64,000 bases of DNA from Ecdyonurus torrentis (GCA_949318235.1 OX439133.1:24283515-24347514), one strand, 5' to 3'. Shown: positions 23,648 to 36,073, counted from the stretch's first letter. The notes: generated from the sequence alone by a model not told the origin. Numbers and translations: made by a program.

Positions 23648-24075
23648 CGTAAAAGTGTGTCTATATTAGTAAATTAGTATCTATCATTTAAACATTCCTG
23701 GCCTTGTCAGCTTAAAAAAATATGTTTACAGTAAAAATTAAAGTAATAAAAATAATAATTTTAGGAGAGAAAAACAAAACAATGAATATATTTATTTTCT
23801 TTCCTCTGAAGAAAAAAAAAATAATAATAAATAAATAAAAAAATAATAAAAAAAAGCATGAAATAATAAAAAATAATACTGTTGTACTGCACCTGCAAAT
23901 GTATTTTTATTTTGCAGGGTAAAAATGATAATTTGGGAAACTTCCTGCCAACCTTTTTTTATTCCAGATTTTTTTTTCCGAAAAATGAATTTAACATTTA
24001 CACTTTTAGAAATAAGAAGAAAAAATATAATATACTGTATAAAAATGCAATATCTTTCTAACATCTTTGTAGAAT

Positions 24076-24122
<47 letters not shown>

Positions 24123-24367
24123 AAGTGCTAAATTGCAACTGTCATTTCTAATCAATATCTGTTTCAGGAGATCAAGTTTAGGAATGATATTAAAAAGTCT
24201 ATGCATTGAAAGTTTAATTAAGTATAATATAATATTTATGTAATAGAAAAAAGATGTATATTAATGATATAATTAAGAATGATGTTTTATACATGTATAT
24301 AATATAAAATTGATTAAACTGGAATATTTTATTAATTAAAGTGCTTTCATCGTTAAAAAAAATCTCA

Positions 24368-24405
<38 letters not shown>

Positions 24406-24914
24406 ATGTAATTTAAAATGTATTTTTATTCAGACTAACCCGATATTTTCCAATTTAAAAGCAAATATATTTTATATATATTATGAACTTTAACCTTTAT
24501 TATATTTCGCAACACCAAAATTTACTCCAGTTATACGTATGGAGAATGTAGTATAGTATGTCTTTTTTTATATACATATATATATAATACTATGCCTATT
24601 ATTTATTTTAATAATATTGAAACACGTACACATATTATCACAATATAATTGTTTGGGTAACGACATAATATTTTGGTTTTTATTTAAATAAATATGTACA
24701 TTACATATTTATTATTACATGACCGCTCTTTCTTATTTTATTTCCATTTTGAAGGTTTTTGGTTACATTTATGGTGTTTTGTGGTATTTTTTCTATCGAT
24801 ATTTAAATTTATATAACTTTTTATTTTATTTTATTTTATTTTTTTTTTTTTTTGTGACTCACTACAGCCGTATTAATAATGATTTTTTTTCCGGGCAATA
24901 TACGTTGGCAAGTG
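23648..24914. other. AT-rich DNA with poly(T) and a short (CT)n
   Basis: A 39-bp poly(T) near 24080 and (CT)n at 24370-24403. The short frames overlapping them are artefacts. Confidence 0.5.
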
Positions 24915-25150
24915 AGTACTAAATATGGGCGGGTATTGGAAAATGACACATTTTGCCAGTTTAAAAATACTTAGCAATATTTTTGAGAGATTTAATGCTA
25001 TTAACAAGTTATAAATTGCGTTTTCAAGTATGCGAGAAAAATAATGACAAAAAAAAAAAAAAAAAAAAAAAAAAAACTTATTGCAAAGAAATGAGCAAAA
25101 ACTTAGGTTTGTCCTATGTTAAAAAACACGTTAAAGTATGCCTCGTATCC
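24915..25150 (-). mobile_element. Family B fragment B14, diverged
   Basis: TGACACATTTTGCCAGTTTA, AGCAATATTTTTGAGAG, CAAGTATGCGAGAAAAATAA and TTTGTCCTATG follow B order. A 25-bp poly(A) replaces part of the middle and the ends are gone. Confidence 0.6.
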
Positions 25151-25677
25151 TTTATTAAAATTTTTCAAGAATCAATGCTGCAGTTTTTTCTTCCTTCCTT
25201 CCTTCTTCTTCTTTTTTTTTTTTTTTACTAAATTAAATACTAAATCTACAACGTAAGGTATACTGTTCTTATAAAAATAATAAAATAATAAATAAATAGT
25301 AGAAAAATGTGCTGGTTACTATTATTAATAACTATTATTTTTCTTTCTATTGTTATCGAGTGTTTTATTGTTTCTTGTTATTACAGATTTCCTCCTTTTT
25401 CTTTATTTTTACAACTAATGTCTACTTCATAATATGATTTTTTTTTTCAGTGTATCCTTAGCGCGTGAAGAAATTGTTATTATACTTTTATTTTATTTTT
25501 CCTACTTTTTATATGTAAGAAAAGAAAAAGCATCAACCAGCGCAAGCAACTAACGTCTAATTGCAGTTGTTGAACAAAAGTATGGAGAGCTCTTCTCAAA
25601 CTGTTCGCAACAAGAAGAAGAAGAAGAAGAAAAAAAAAACTGTGTCAAGAATTTTTTCTTTTCTAGTACCTAGCATC

Positions 25678-25678
<1 letters not shown>
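25151..25678. other. AT-rich spacer
   Basis: T-rich tracts and an AAGAAG repeat near 25613. No gene recognised. Confidence 0.4.

Positions 25679-25759
<81 letters not shown>
25679..25759. repeat. (CT)n microsatellite
   Basis: About 40 units, uninterrupted. Confidence 0.97.
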
Positions 25760-25762
<3 letters not shown>

Positions 25763-25885
25763 TAACCCAACTTTTTACAAACTTTTTTTTCCCTCTATAC
25801 CACACATTCTATACACTAGAGCAAAACAAAATCTATACGATTAGTCGATTATTATCATCAAACAAAACAAATCGACTTGTTTTAC

Positions 25886-26005
25886 TACACGGAAAGTATA
25901 AGTTACGTAATTTTATGTTACATTTATGTTATTTTAACATAAATGATGCTAAATAATAATGACAAAAACAATTATGTTCTAATAATTATGAAGTATATAT
26001 AGGTA
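25886..26005 (+). mobile_element. Family U fragment U1
   Basis: TACACGGAAAGTATAAGTTA then CGTAATTTTATGTTACATTT and AACATAAATGATGCTAAATA: the left half of family U. The right end is missing. Confidence 0.55.
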
Positions 26006-26018
26006 AGATCATGCTGTA

Positions 26019-26361
26019 TTAAAGACATATACAACATAAAAACATTATCATTTAAATCACAAAACACTTGATGGGACCTACATAAATAACGTTAATTGGT
26101 CTCAAAACCCTACTGTAGCGCCGTAGCAGTGATCAGAAAATTTCGATTTATGCAACCCGCAAAACATTTTTGACTAGTTTTTTCCTGTTTCTGACGTCAT
26201 AAATAGAAATATTCACGCAAATTGCAAACTTTACAGTATTTTCACGTTCTCTCGTGGGGTTACATTAACATACTGGTAAAAATTGTCATTAGTTTTGAAG
26301 ATCCCATTTCGTGTTTATTTATTAGAAAGCACATGATGTTTTATGTGGTCTATGGCTTTAA
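26019..26361 (+). mobile_element. Family A MITE A5
   Basis: TTAAAGACATATACAACATA to TATGTGGTCTATGGCTTTAA. TGACGTCA near 26191. Its right TTAA is also the left TTAA of C2. Confidence 0.9.
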
Positions 26362-26673
26362 AGGCGTAGAACACCTTGAACAAAAAAGTTGCCTAATATC
26401 CTAACAAACCTAAAAATCAACGTTGATTTGGCCGGAGTCATTGATTTCTAATTTATTTTGCATTCACAAAATGCCGCTGCCGGTCACTGACGTCACAGCT
26501 CGCCTGGTCCACGCGCAAGTAAACCGGGTGAGCTGTGACGTCAGTGACCGGCAGCGGCATTTTGTGAATGCAAAATAAATTAGAAATCAATGACTCCGGC
26601 CAAATCAACGTTGATTTTCAGGTTTGTTAGGATATTAGGCAACTTTTTTGTTCAAGGTGTTCTACGCCTTTAA
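26358..26673. mobile_element. Family C palindrome C2, near-perfect 316-bp hairpin
   Basis: TTAAAGGCGTAGAACACC at the left and the exact inverse at the right, ending TTTAA. By eye the ~140-bp arms differ at a single base around a ~25-nt loop (26505-26530), with TGACGTCA in each arm. It shares one TTAA with A5. The intact stem suggests a recent copy and would give an extended dsRNA if transcribed. Confidence 0.95.
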
Positions 26674-26972
26674 ACAAATGTTTGAAAACAAAAGCTACAA
26701 TATATTTATTACGTATTTACTTTTGTCCATGTATATATATGATATAATATTTGATATTTATGTACGATGTCTATTACTTATTTTGGCAACCCTCATCTGA
26801 TTAAAAAAAAAAAAAAAAATGCTGTCATATATGAAATTGGTTATTGGATTTTTGGCATCTAATACTACTCGTGGAAGTGGGGAAAAAAAATTATTGTATG
26901 ATATTTTTTTCACCCTTATCTACCAAAGGTAAAAATACAATTCATTAAATTTTATTATTTATATATATTTTT

Positions 26973-27029
<57 letters not shown>

Positions 27030-27366
27030 CTTCTCTCTGTCTCTCTCTCTCTCTGATGGATACGGACCCTAAAATTCTAATCATATAGGATGGTTGCAAT
27101 CCACTGCAATCATGTAAAATCAACACCGATTTGAGAAAATGGTACATTTTGCCAGGGCAATTTAACTAATTATATTATTTTTATGGTTTTCGTTATTTAA
27201 AATAAATTTTCATGTTTTATCTTAATGCTAAACTAACACAAATTGTAATTGACTGTACTGTTAAACAGTTGGGTTAAATTTGGAGGTTGTATACCTGATT
27301 TTGCCCAATAAAAGCCGTTAATTAATATTAATATAATATTATTAAATTTTTATTAATTTCAGAATT
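26674..27366. other. Spacer with (CT)n
   Basis: Poly(A) near 26804 and (CT)n at 26979-27054. A short family U end (TTTACTTTTGTCCATG) lies near 26717. No gene seen. Confidence 0.45.
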
Positions 27367-27597
27367 TGATGTATGCACACACGAAAATAAGAAATTACGT
27401 AATTTGTGCTGTATTTTTGTCATTCCAGCATAAATAATGCTAAATTAGAACAGCATAAGTAATTATGATATACAACATAATAGTTATGACATGTAACATA
27501 GTTTTTATGCAATATAATATAAATTATGCTGTATGGAATAAATTGTGCTGAAGTTGAGCTAGCATAATTATTACGTATTTATTTTTGTCCGTGCATA
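27367..27597 (+). mobile_element. Family U element U2
   Basis: ACACGAAAATAAGAAATTAC at the left. The interior is dense in CATAAT/GCATAA words (AGCATAAATAATGCTAAATT, AAATTGTGCTGAAGTTGAGC). TATTTATTTTTGTCCGTGCA at the right. Ends CACGGA-like inverted. Confidence 0.7.
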
Positions 27598-27834
27598 AAT
27601 ACTAAAATGTATACATGAAATTTTTAGTGTATTCTTATTTTATGCTTTCAAGTATATAGAAGCAAAATTTGCACTAGACAAAATCAAATATCAAGACACA
27701 GAGAAATTGAAAATAAAATAACGCGGAAATATACACATTCAACACACCTATATATTCAGTTTAAGGGTTCTAATTAGATGGCTTGTATATCTTAAAATCT
27801 AAATAGAAATTTTCGAAACTTAATGATGCTATTT

Positions 27835-28110
27835 GAAAGTTAATGTAGTAGCAGCTATTTAAGATAACTTTTCATAGCCCGCAACCATCAGATAAGAGAG
27901 TAAATATTTATTAAATTAACATGGGCTCTTATGAACCTAGAACCTGTCTAAAACTTCAAAAAAATCATAATTGAAGATCTATAATGTTGACCTCCTAATT
28001 TTTTACATTTATGAAGGTATCTTATCCTAATCAAATGTATCACAGTGCAAATTTATATACTTCTCTATTTTTACAACTTTTTAGTCAAATACCTCTGATT
28101 TCCGGCCTTA
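27835..28110. mobile_element. Family M copy
   Basis: CCGCAACCATCAGATAAGAG, TTAACATGGGCTCTTATGAA, ATAATGTTGACCTCC and TCTTATCCTAATCAAATG run in the order opposite to 40180-40400, down to TTTTTAGTCAAATACC. Confidence 0.6.
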
Positions 28111-29064
28111 ATTAATTTTTTATTATTATTATTCCTTTAGCTAAGATGCACTAACATTAAAATATAAGATGCATCCATCATCTTAATTTTGTTTGAATTT
28201 AAGATTAAAAAAAAAAAAAATCAAATCAAATCAAATCAAATTTTGAATAATTTTGGTCATTTATATTTGCAAAATAATAAAAAATAAGTATAATTTTATA
28301 ATGATTTGTAATAAAGCCTATTAAGATAATAACATGTTTCATTGTTTTTCTTTTTAATGTTGATATATCATTCCATAACTTAATGCAAGAAAAAAAAAAA
28401 AACTCATGAATATTATAAAGGAAGAAATGTTTTATTTAATGAATTTTTATATTTTTTATTAAAAACTTGCTCTCAAAAATTGTTTTAATTTAATTAAATG
28501 TAATAAAAAAGAATAAAAAACTTTTTTTTTTTTTTGAGGAAAAAAAACTTAGAAAGAGAAGGCAAATTTGTTGACTTTAAAATTTTCTTTTTCTTTTATT
28601 AATTATCTTTGTTTTTTATATATTATAATAAAAAAAAAAGAAGAAAAATATTTAAGATGAATTTTTTTTATTGCAAAACGTTTTCTGAATAATAAGACGC
28701 TGATACGTTTCAAGTTTCCACTATAGAGTACAACACACAAATAAGAAGTATTTATGTTTTGTAAATAAAATATTTATATTAATATATTTTAATTAATTAG
28801 TTACTATTTATTATTATTAATATTAAATTACATATTAAAATATAAATATTTATACATTTTTCTTTAAAGTATTATTTATTTATTATTATATATTTAATTC
28901 AGTACACCTTCATCGAATGAAAACATAATCGTACGTTACAAAAAAAGATAGCATAATCTTAAAAGAAGTGATTGGTCAGAAATGCAAAATTATCATTGAG
29001 AATAAATGCAAGACAAAAAATAAATTATTTACTTCGACGATTGAATAACGTTTATAGTTTATAC
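28111..29064. other. AT-rich DNA without recognisable genes
   Basis: A short (TCAAA)n at 28219-28243, poly(A/T) runs and AT-rich DNA. Confidence 0.45.
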
Positions 29065-29278
29065 TTAAGGGGGTAGGTGATTGACTGATATCTTGCAATC
29101 TAGACGGTCACGAATTATCATATAAACACAAAATAAAGAAGCAATGGTACTTAAAAGTTAAGTTGCGTCAAACGTGTGAAAACACGATCAAATATTTAAG
29201 TTATTAGTATTACACTATAAAGACAACATGTAAATGTGGAAATTTAAATTTTAGTCCAATTAGAATTTAGAAACTTGT
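29065..29278 (+). mobile_element. Family J element J1 (right end missing)
   Basis: TTAAGGGGGTAGGTGATTGA at the left. The interior (GGTACTTAAAAGTTAAGTTG, GATCAAATATTTAAGTTATT, AAAGACAACATGTAAATGTG) is homologous to J2 at 50480-50678 in reverse. It runs directly into I2. Confidence 0.6.
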
Positions 29279-29537
29279 TTAAGGGAGTAGGGTACCAACC
29301 TTATTTCTTATAAGATTTATATGATTTCCTGAATATATGCTTTTTTGACATTTTAAGCCCATAAGGCCTAATGTTAATTTCAATATTTTTTTTTCTTTTT
29401 TTCGGGACGGTCAAACATCATGAAATTTTTATCACGGCTAGGTGTGACCCTTAGCTACACAATGACACCCAATTTAGACACCAAACACTTCTAGTTTTTG
29501 CGATATAAGATATAAGGTTGGTACCCTACCCCTTTAA
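29279..29537 (-). mobile_element. Family I MITE I2
   Basis: TTAAGGGAGTAGGGTACCAA at the left, GGTTGGTACCCTACCCCTTTAA-type right end, TTAA at both sides. Shares GGGACGGTCAAACATCATGA and TAAGCCCATAAGGCCTAATG with I1, inverted, and lacks the GTGACCCCC half. Confidence 0.85.
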
Positions 29538-30213
29538 TTGATATCGGTGGTAACATAGCACCAATCAGAGGCGTGCTCGAAAAAGTGTGCAGAACCCGTA
29601 ATTACACAAAACTCTAATCATGGGGAGACACTTTTTTTTTAGGGGGGGGGGGGGGCATTATAATTTACTGCATTATAGTATACTGTATATATTACGGAAA
29701 CACTTAAATGAGCGACACTTGGCATTCCTACGAGTGATTGAAGCCATTTTTTATTATTATAATTATTCATTTAAGTAAGATGAATTTAGCAAATATATAT
29801 GCTGAAATTTAATTTTTTTTTTCTATTATTATTATTATTATACGAGAGTTTTGATAATTTAATCGCTTTTTTATTTTGTCCTACTTGTTTTGTTTTAAAG
29901 TAAATATATTTGTTATTTTCTACTGTTTATTAATGTAATCTGGTACAATACTTCTAGGAATACACAATAGTAATCAAAAGCTATTCTATAACTACTGAAT
30001 GATCAAATATAATTATGTATCATAATTTTTAGTTTAATTATAATATGGTAATATTGATTGCTATATTGCTGTAACAATATTCATTGATTATTGATCTTTA
30101 TTACTATATTACATACATTTACATATTTACTCACTGTAATTGTAATCTCATTGTCAATCTCATAGATTTTCAATTGAATGGTTGTTACCGGTTGTAATGT
30201 GTAAATCAAACCC
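29538..30213. other. AT-rich spacer with a G-run
   Basis: TTTAGGGGGGGGGGGGGG-type G-run at 29641-29656. Otherwise AT-rich with no recognised gene. Confidence 0.4.
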
Positions 30214-30922
30214 TATAGGGATGCACATCACGTCATATTGAATCCTTTTTGACGCCATATTGAAGCATTGAAGCAATGAATTATATTGCTCAGCATATTA
30301 TGACAAACATGATTTTCTTTAGAAAATTATATAATTATTTTTGTTATTATTTTTTTCGTGTACTTTAAAAACTAATTCAACCTGTTCACAGCATCTCAAA
30401 AATATTGTTGATAAGCACTTTTAAACTGGTTAAATAAGTAGTCTTGAGTTCGATACCCAAAATTTCTATAACGATACTGTATTGTAGTACGACACTATAA
30501 CGATAACGATAGTTTTTCGATAACGATAACTATAAATCAAAATGCAATTTTTATCGAAATAAAATATTTTAAATACTTGCTTCATGACTGTACTATACCT
30601 ACACTGATAAACCGCCTCATTTATATACTTTTAAATTTTTGGTAATATTTTCTTATGTTCTGCGTACTTTTCTTACTTTTGTGTGTATTTTTTCTTATTT
30701 TTTGAGCCAAAAGTATCGTTATAGATGTGACGATAATATCGTCATTTTTTGTTAATCTATAACGATAACTTTTATAAAACTGTTAATCTATAATTCGATA
30801 ATCGAATATCGTATTTACGGTAATCGAACCCAAGACTGAAAATAAGTCATTTTCTCATTCCAGATCATGTTATTTAGTGCTCACACATGGCGTCGAATTG
30901 AAATGAATGTAACCACCCTGTA
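30214..30922 (+). mobile_element. Family B copy B9, interrupted by hAT-like P
   Basis: TATAGGGATGCACATCACGT at the left and ATGAATGTAACCACCCTGTA at the right. Internal B blocks continue on both sides of P. Confidence 0.75.
30441..30838. mobile_element. Family P hAT-like element with 8-bp duplication and CGATAACGATA motifs
   Basis: TAGTCTTGAGTTCGAT at the left and ATCGAACCCAAGACTG at the right are inverted with two differences. TAAATAAG (30433-30440) and AAAATAAG (30839-30846) flank it, 7 of 8 identical. The interior is loaded with CTATAACGATAACGATAG-type words on the left and ATCGTTATAGATG, CTATAACGATAAC on the right. No transposase. The hAT assignment rests on duplication length and YAG-type end. 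Confidence 0.75.
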
Positions 30923-31479
30923 TTAACGACTTCTTCTATAAGCTTCATCTTCTATATAAAAGAAATTTTAACAACGGATCTAATAATTTAAACTTTTTTA
31001 TAGCATTACAATCATATAAAAATTTAAGAGATTTTGGCCTTTAATAAAGCCATGAGATAGTACTAACATAATTTAAAATATAAATTTGTTATTTACTCAT
31101 TAATCATTATATATAACAACCCTGCTTCTATTGTCAGATTCTGAAAGCTCACAAACTCCTAACGCGTTGAAATAGCAATTCTTATACATTGGCTTTTGAT
31201 GCTTAACGCAGCTATAGAATGTAAATTTTAATAAATAAATAATAATATTAAAAAAATAAATAAGTAAATAAAAAATATTTTTTTACTTATAAATTTTTTA
31301 TAAACTAAGAAGAAAATATTAATAATTTAATTCTAATAATAAAAAGTTTTTTATTAAAAACATAAAATATTTTTTTTAAAGATGCTTTAATACAGTTATG
31401 TTATATAAATTTATGCATGATTGAATATGTATAAATTACCAGTTATACAAACTAATTGAATTCATATAAAAGTGGACGC
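30923..31479. other. AT-rich spacer
   Basis: A stretch near 31130-31160 (AAAGCTCACAAACTCCTAAC) resembles the repeat at 42200. Otherwise nothing recognised. Confidence 0.4.
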
Positions 31480-31775
31480 TATAGGGTGTATGCATTCATG
31501 TTAAAGTCAACACCATGTTGGATAACTCAATAACATGGGTGACATGGAAAAATACTCATTTTGCCAGTTTAAAAATTTTAAGCCATATTTTTGAAAGCAT
31601 TGGTGTTGTTAATAGGTTGAATTAGTATGAGAAAAATAATAATAAAACAAACAATTAACCGATTTCACAAATAAAATAGCAAACAACGATTTTTCCTATA
31701 CTGAGGAATGTGATTCATTACTCCATTATGGCGTCCAAGCGCATTAAATATGACATCATGCGGATACACCCTATA
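31480..31775 (-). mobile_element. Family B MITE B7
   Basis: TATAGGGTGTATGCATTCAT at the left, ATGCGGATACACCCTATA at the right, full interior with TGACGTCA mutated to TGACATCA. Confidence 0.85.
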
Positions 31776-31995
31776 TATGAACACTGGTAAACATGGGTTC
31801 GTATAGGAAAATGACTGATTTTGCCACCTAACAACTAAAAAAAAAAAAAAAAAAAAAAACTAAACTAAACTAAACGCGATTTCTCAAAAGAAAATAGCAA
31901 AAAATAACATTTATCCTTATGCTGAGCAAGTTATTTATTTCTCCAATATGGCGTTGAAGCACATTCCAGTACTTTTACATGCACACACTCTATAT
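31776..31995 (-). mobile_element. Diverged B-like copy B8 abutting B7
   Basis: Follows B7 directly: AACATGGGTTCGTATAGGAA, TGATTTTGCC, a 27-bp poly(A), then GCTGAGCAAGTTATTTATTT, CAATATGGCGTTGAAGC and ACACTCTATA. The terminal word ACTTTTACATGCACACACTC is shared with B10, defining a B subfamily. Confidence 0.6.
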
Positions 31996-32169
31996 AAACA
32001 GAAGAATAAGAGTATATTGCAGCATCTTTAATCAATAAATCTTTACTTCTATTAGAGTAAGAAAAAAATAATAGCAAGAAAAGTAAATCTGGAAAATCCT
32101 TTAAACTCCACTCGATTGGTAATATATTACTTTGATAAACATTAAATAAATCTCTTCTATATACGTTCT

Positions 32170-33030
<861 letters not shown>

Positions 33031-33114
<84 letters not shown>

Positions 33115-33135
33115 AAGAGAAGAGAAGAGAAGAGA
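33031..33135. repeat. (GA)n ending in (AGAGAA)n
   Basis: Pure GA to ~33110, then AGAGAAGAGAAGAGAAGAGA variant units. Confidence 0.96.
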
Positions 33136-33528
33136 GACATAAGGGCAAAGGTAATCAAGTATATGGTGAAACAAAACCTTTCTTTTTTTTTTCTTTTTTT
33201 TTTGTACCCAACCACACAAAAAAAAAAAAAGATGAAACGTAAGCAAATGTATTATGAAAATACATGGTATGGTCTAAACATGAAGGCAGTACAATAACTG
33301 CTTTTAAAAATTTTAGTATGTTGTATATTGTTGGATTAATTTAATACGTATACAAAAAATTTATATATTATAAACTTATGATGGTTTCGTGCAATTTTGA
33401 ACAAATCCGCATCCGTTACAATGTACTGTGTATGCGTAGTAATTACGCGGAAAAAAATAAATACTTATGGCAGGTATACATGAATCCTGTATTTTGCAAT
33501 AGGTACATACATATAGGTACAATAGGTA

Positions 33529-33648
33529 CAGCTCTGGCCACTAGTTTAAAAACGGGGCAGCGGCGCCCGCAGCGTTTTCTCATAAATATAGCATAGTGTG
33601 GTTGCGGGTTGCCTATACTAATCGTTCTCAAACTATTGGCCAGAGCTG
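33529..33648. mobile_element. Family Y: 120-bp Tc1-like mini-element
   Basis: Ends TACAGCTCTGGCCACTAGTT and ACTATTGGCCAGAGCTGTA, TA on both sides. The CAGCTCTGGCCAATAGTTTG end resembles Tc1/mariner TIRs as I know them (CAG...GGCCA..AGTTT). The GC-rich middle includes GGCAGCGGCGCCCGCAGCG. The flanks on both sides carry CATATAGGTACAATAGG, so the insertion sits between or created two copies of a 17-bp word. Confidence 0.65.
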
Positions 33649-33659
33649 TACATATAGGT

Positions 33660-33842
33660 ACAATAGGTACATACACATTAAATAGGTACATATTAATTTT
33701 GAACAGGTAGTAATAAACTACAGTATCAGGACCTGATACTACCTGTTATCACCTAATAATGTTATTGAGTCACACCTTTATTGTACAGGATATTGTATTT
33801 TACCTGCATTAGGTAGAATTGTATATATATATATATATATAT
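33660..33842. other. AGGTA/TACCT-rich palindromic patch and (TA)n
   Basis: GAACAGGTAGTAATAAACTA and AGTATCAGGACCTGATACTA form small nested palindromes, followed by TACCTGCATTAGGTAGA and (TA)n at 33819-33842. Confidence 0.4.
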
Positions 33843-34232
33843 AGTACAATAATACTTGTTCTAGGCTAATATCTACTTTACTGCAAAATACCTGTAATTC
33901 ATGTACACTCGTGAACACCATAATATTAGCATCAAAGACGATGCCACTTTCTAAAAAAAAAAAAAAGGTAGAAAATACATTATCAGGTAAGAGCAGCGTT
34001 GCCAAATTTTCTGAAAGTCATGAATAAATTCTTTGGGAAGCGGTATCATCTTTCATGTTAACTTTATGAAGTCCGGGAGTGTACTTGCCATAAGTAGTAT
34101 TTTTTTCCTTGTACTGTAGAAACACGGTTAACGTTAACTGTAAATGAAAGTCTTCCCTTACAAGTAAGACGATTTTTTTTTTCAACGTTGACATAACATT
34201 AACTTTTAAAATGTTTTGTTATGCAAGAAACC

Positions 34233-34549
34233 TTAAAGGAATATACTACATAAAACAACTTGTGCTTTTTAATGAATAAATACGAAATGGGATCTTCAAA
34301 ACTGATGACAATTTTTATCAGAATGTTAATGTAGCCACACGAGAGAGCGTAAAAATACTGTTAAGTATGCAATTTGCGTGAAAATTCAAAAATTAATATG
34401 AAAATGTTATGCGGATTGCATAAATTGAATTTTCTGATCACTACTACGGGGCTATTGTTGGGCTTTGAGACAAACTAAAGTTATTTATGTAAATCCCATC
34501 AAGTGTTTTGTGATATAAATGCTTGTTTTTCTCTTGTCTATTCCTTTAA
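34233..34549 (-). mobile_element. Family A MITE A6
   Basis: TTAAAGGAATATACTACATA to GTCTATTCCTTTAA, both TTAA intact. The stretch with TGACGTCA is deleted (TGAAAATTCAAAAATTAATA). Confidence 0.85.
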
Positions 34550-35044
34550 TACAAAATGTACGTTAAAAATTAGTAATTTATAAAATTGTTACAAAGTGTT
34601 TTCAAAGTAATATTAGTTGATATTATTTATTATTACTATATTTAAAATATTTTTTATATTTAAAAAACAATTAATTTAATAAATTTAAAAATTAGTTTAA
34701 ATTTAATTTAGTATTTTTATAATAAAAAATTATTTAAATTTTCAGTGGCTTCATTATCATTGTCTTGCTTTTGTAAAATTATTTTCATTTAATAGAGTAT
34801 ACGTAACTGGAAACAATCGAATTAAGACTTACTGACAGCTACATAAGAAAAAAAATATTAATAAAAGGAATAAGAAATCTTAGATTATTATACTCGTAAT
34901 GTTGAAAATGATTCACGTATTAGGATGATAACTTTTCATTTGATACAAATTTAGATTAAATAGATTAAGCAATGCGTTTCTTATTGAAAAACGAATATTT
35001 TATCATTACGTTTTCAAAAGAGAAAAAAAAAATTGCTAAATGTT
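34550..35044. other. AT-rich spacer
   Basis: Nothing recognised. Confidence 0.4.
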
Positions 35045-35386
35045 TTAAAGGAATAGACCAGAGAAAAACATACGCCTTTATATCACAATACACTTGATGG
35101 GATTTCCAAAAATAACTTTAGTTTGTCTCAAAACCCAACAGTAGCCCCGTAGCAGTGATCAGAAAAATCAATTTATGCAACCCGCACAACATTTTCATAC
35201 TAATTTTGCATGTTTCTGACGTCATACACATGAATTTTCACGCAAATTGCATACTTTTCAGTATTTTTACGCTCTCTCGTGAGGCTACATTAATATTCTG
35301 GTAAAAATTGTCATCCGTTTCGAAGAACCCATTTCGTGTTTATTCATTAAAAAGCACATGTTGTTTGATGTGGTCTATGGCTTTAA
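35045..35386 (+). mobile_element. Family A MITE A7
   Basis: TTAAAGGAATAGACCAGAGA to GTGGTCTATGGCTTTAA. TGACGTCA at ~35218. Its right TTAA is the left TTAA of an I element. Confidence 0.9.
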
Positions 35387-35570
35387 GGGAGTAGGGTACC
35401 GACGTCGGCCATTAGACTCAAACTTTTCTCGTCAAAAAGATATGAAATTTTGCACAATGATACTTCAGATTGAGACAAATTCAAATATATAAAAAAAATT
35501 TGAGGGGTCACCGTGCAAATTGATTTTATGTGATATTTTGAAATTTTAAGCCCAAAATAATTAATTTCAA
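35383..35570 (-). mobile_element. Family I copy I3, right part missing
   Basis: TTAAGGGAGTAGGGTACCGA, GGCCATTAGACTCAAACTTT, TTGCACAATGATACTTCAG and GGGGTCACCGTGCAAATTGA are the reverse of I1. Broken after TTTTAAGCCC. Confidence 0.75.
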
Positions 35571-35585
35571 ATTCTAAATTTCAAT

Positions 35586-35635
35586 TTAGCGCGCATCGCC
35601 CCGCGCGCTAAACCGATAACCTACATTAATATTGT
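35586..35635. mobile_element. Family K fragment
   Basis: TTTAGCGCGCATCGCCCCGC then GCGCTAAACCGATAACCTAC: the GC-rich end of K (38856) in inverse orientation. The GCGCGC...GCGCGC words can pair locally. Confidence 0.55.
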
Positions 35636-36031
35636 TCAATCAGTAGATTTGAATGTGTAGTATTTCATCAATATCATCAAATTTTTGAATTAGGAACATC
35701 ATTGAGATGCAAGCACATGCTTACTTGTCTTGTACGTATAGTTTTTATTGTACATTAATATTGCAATGCTCGACGTGACCTGACCATATTATTCAACACT
35801 CTATGGGGTCAAGTTCTTGGTAATTACATTTGTATATATGTCAAGTGCAGTTGTACTTGCTAAGTACAGGAAATGTGCACTCTTTTTTTTTTCTAGTGCT
35901 AATAAACTCACAACTACCCGTAGATACTATATTTTACCATTTAATTTCAGTGCAATATTTTTATCCTGATAACAATTAAGAATTTATCTCATAATAATGT
36001 AAATTAAACATGAATTTTTGAATTGTAAATA

Positions 36032-36073
<42 letters not shown>

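Noticed and set aside
30441..30460. GAGTTCGATACCC as a tRNA T-arm
   Set aside because: It is the TIR of element P with an inverse at the other end; no acceptor stem, D-arm or anticodon arm around it.
33378..33691. Overlapping frames on both strands near the Y element
   Set aside because: They run through the Y inverted repeat and TAGGTACA words; no independent evidence of coding.
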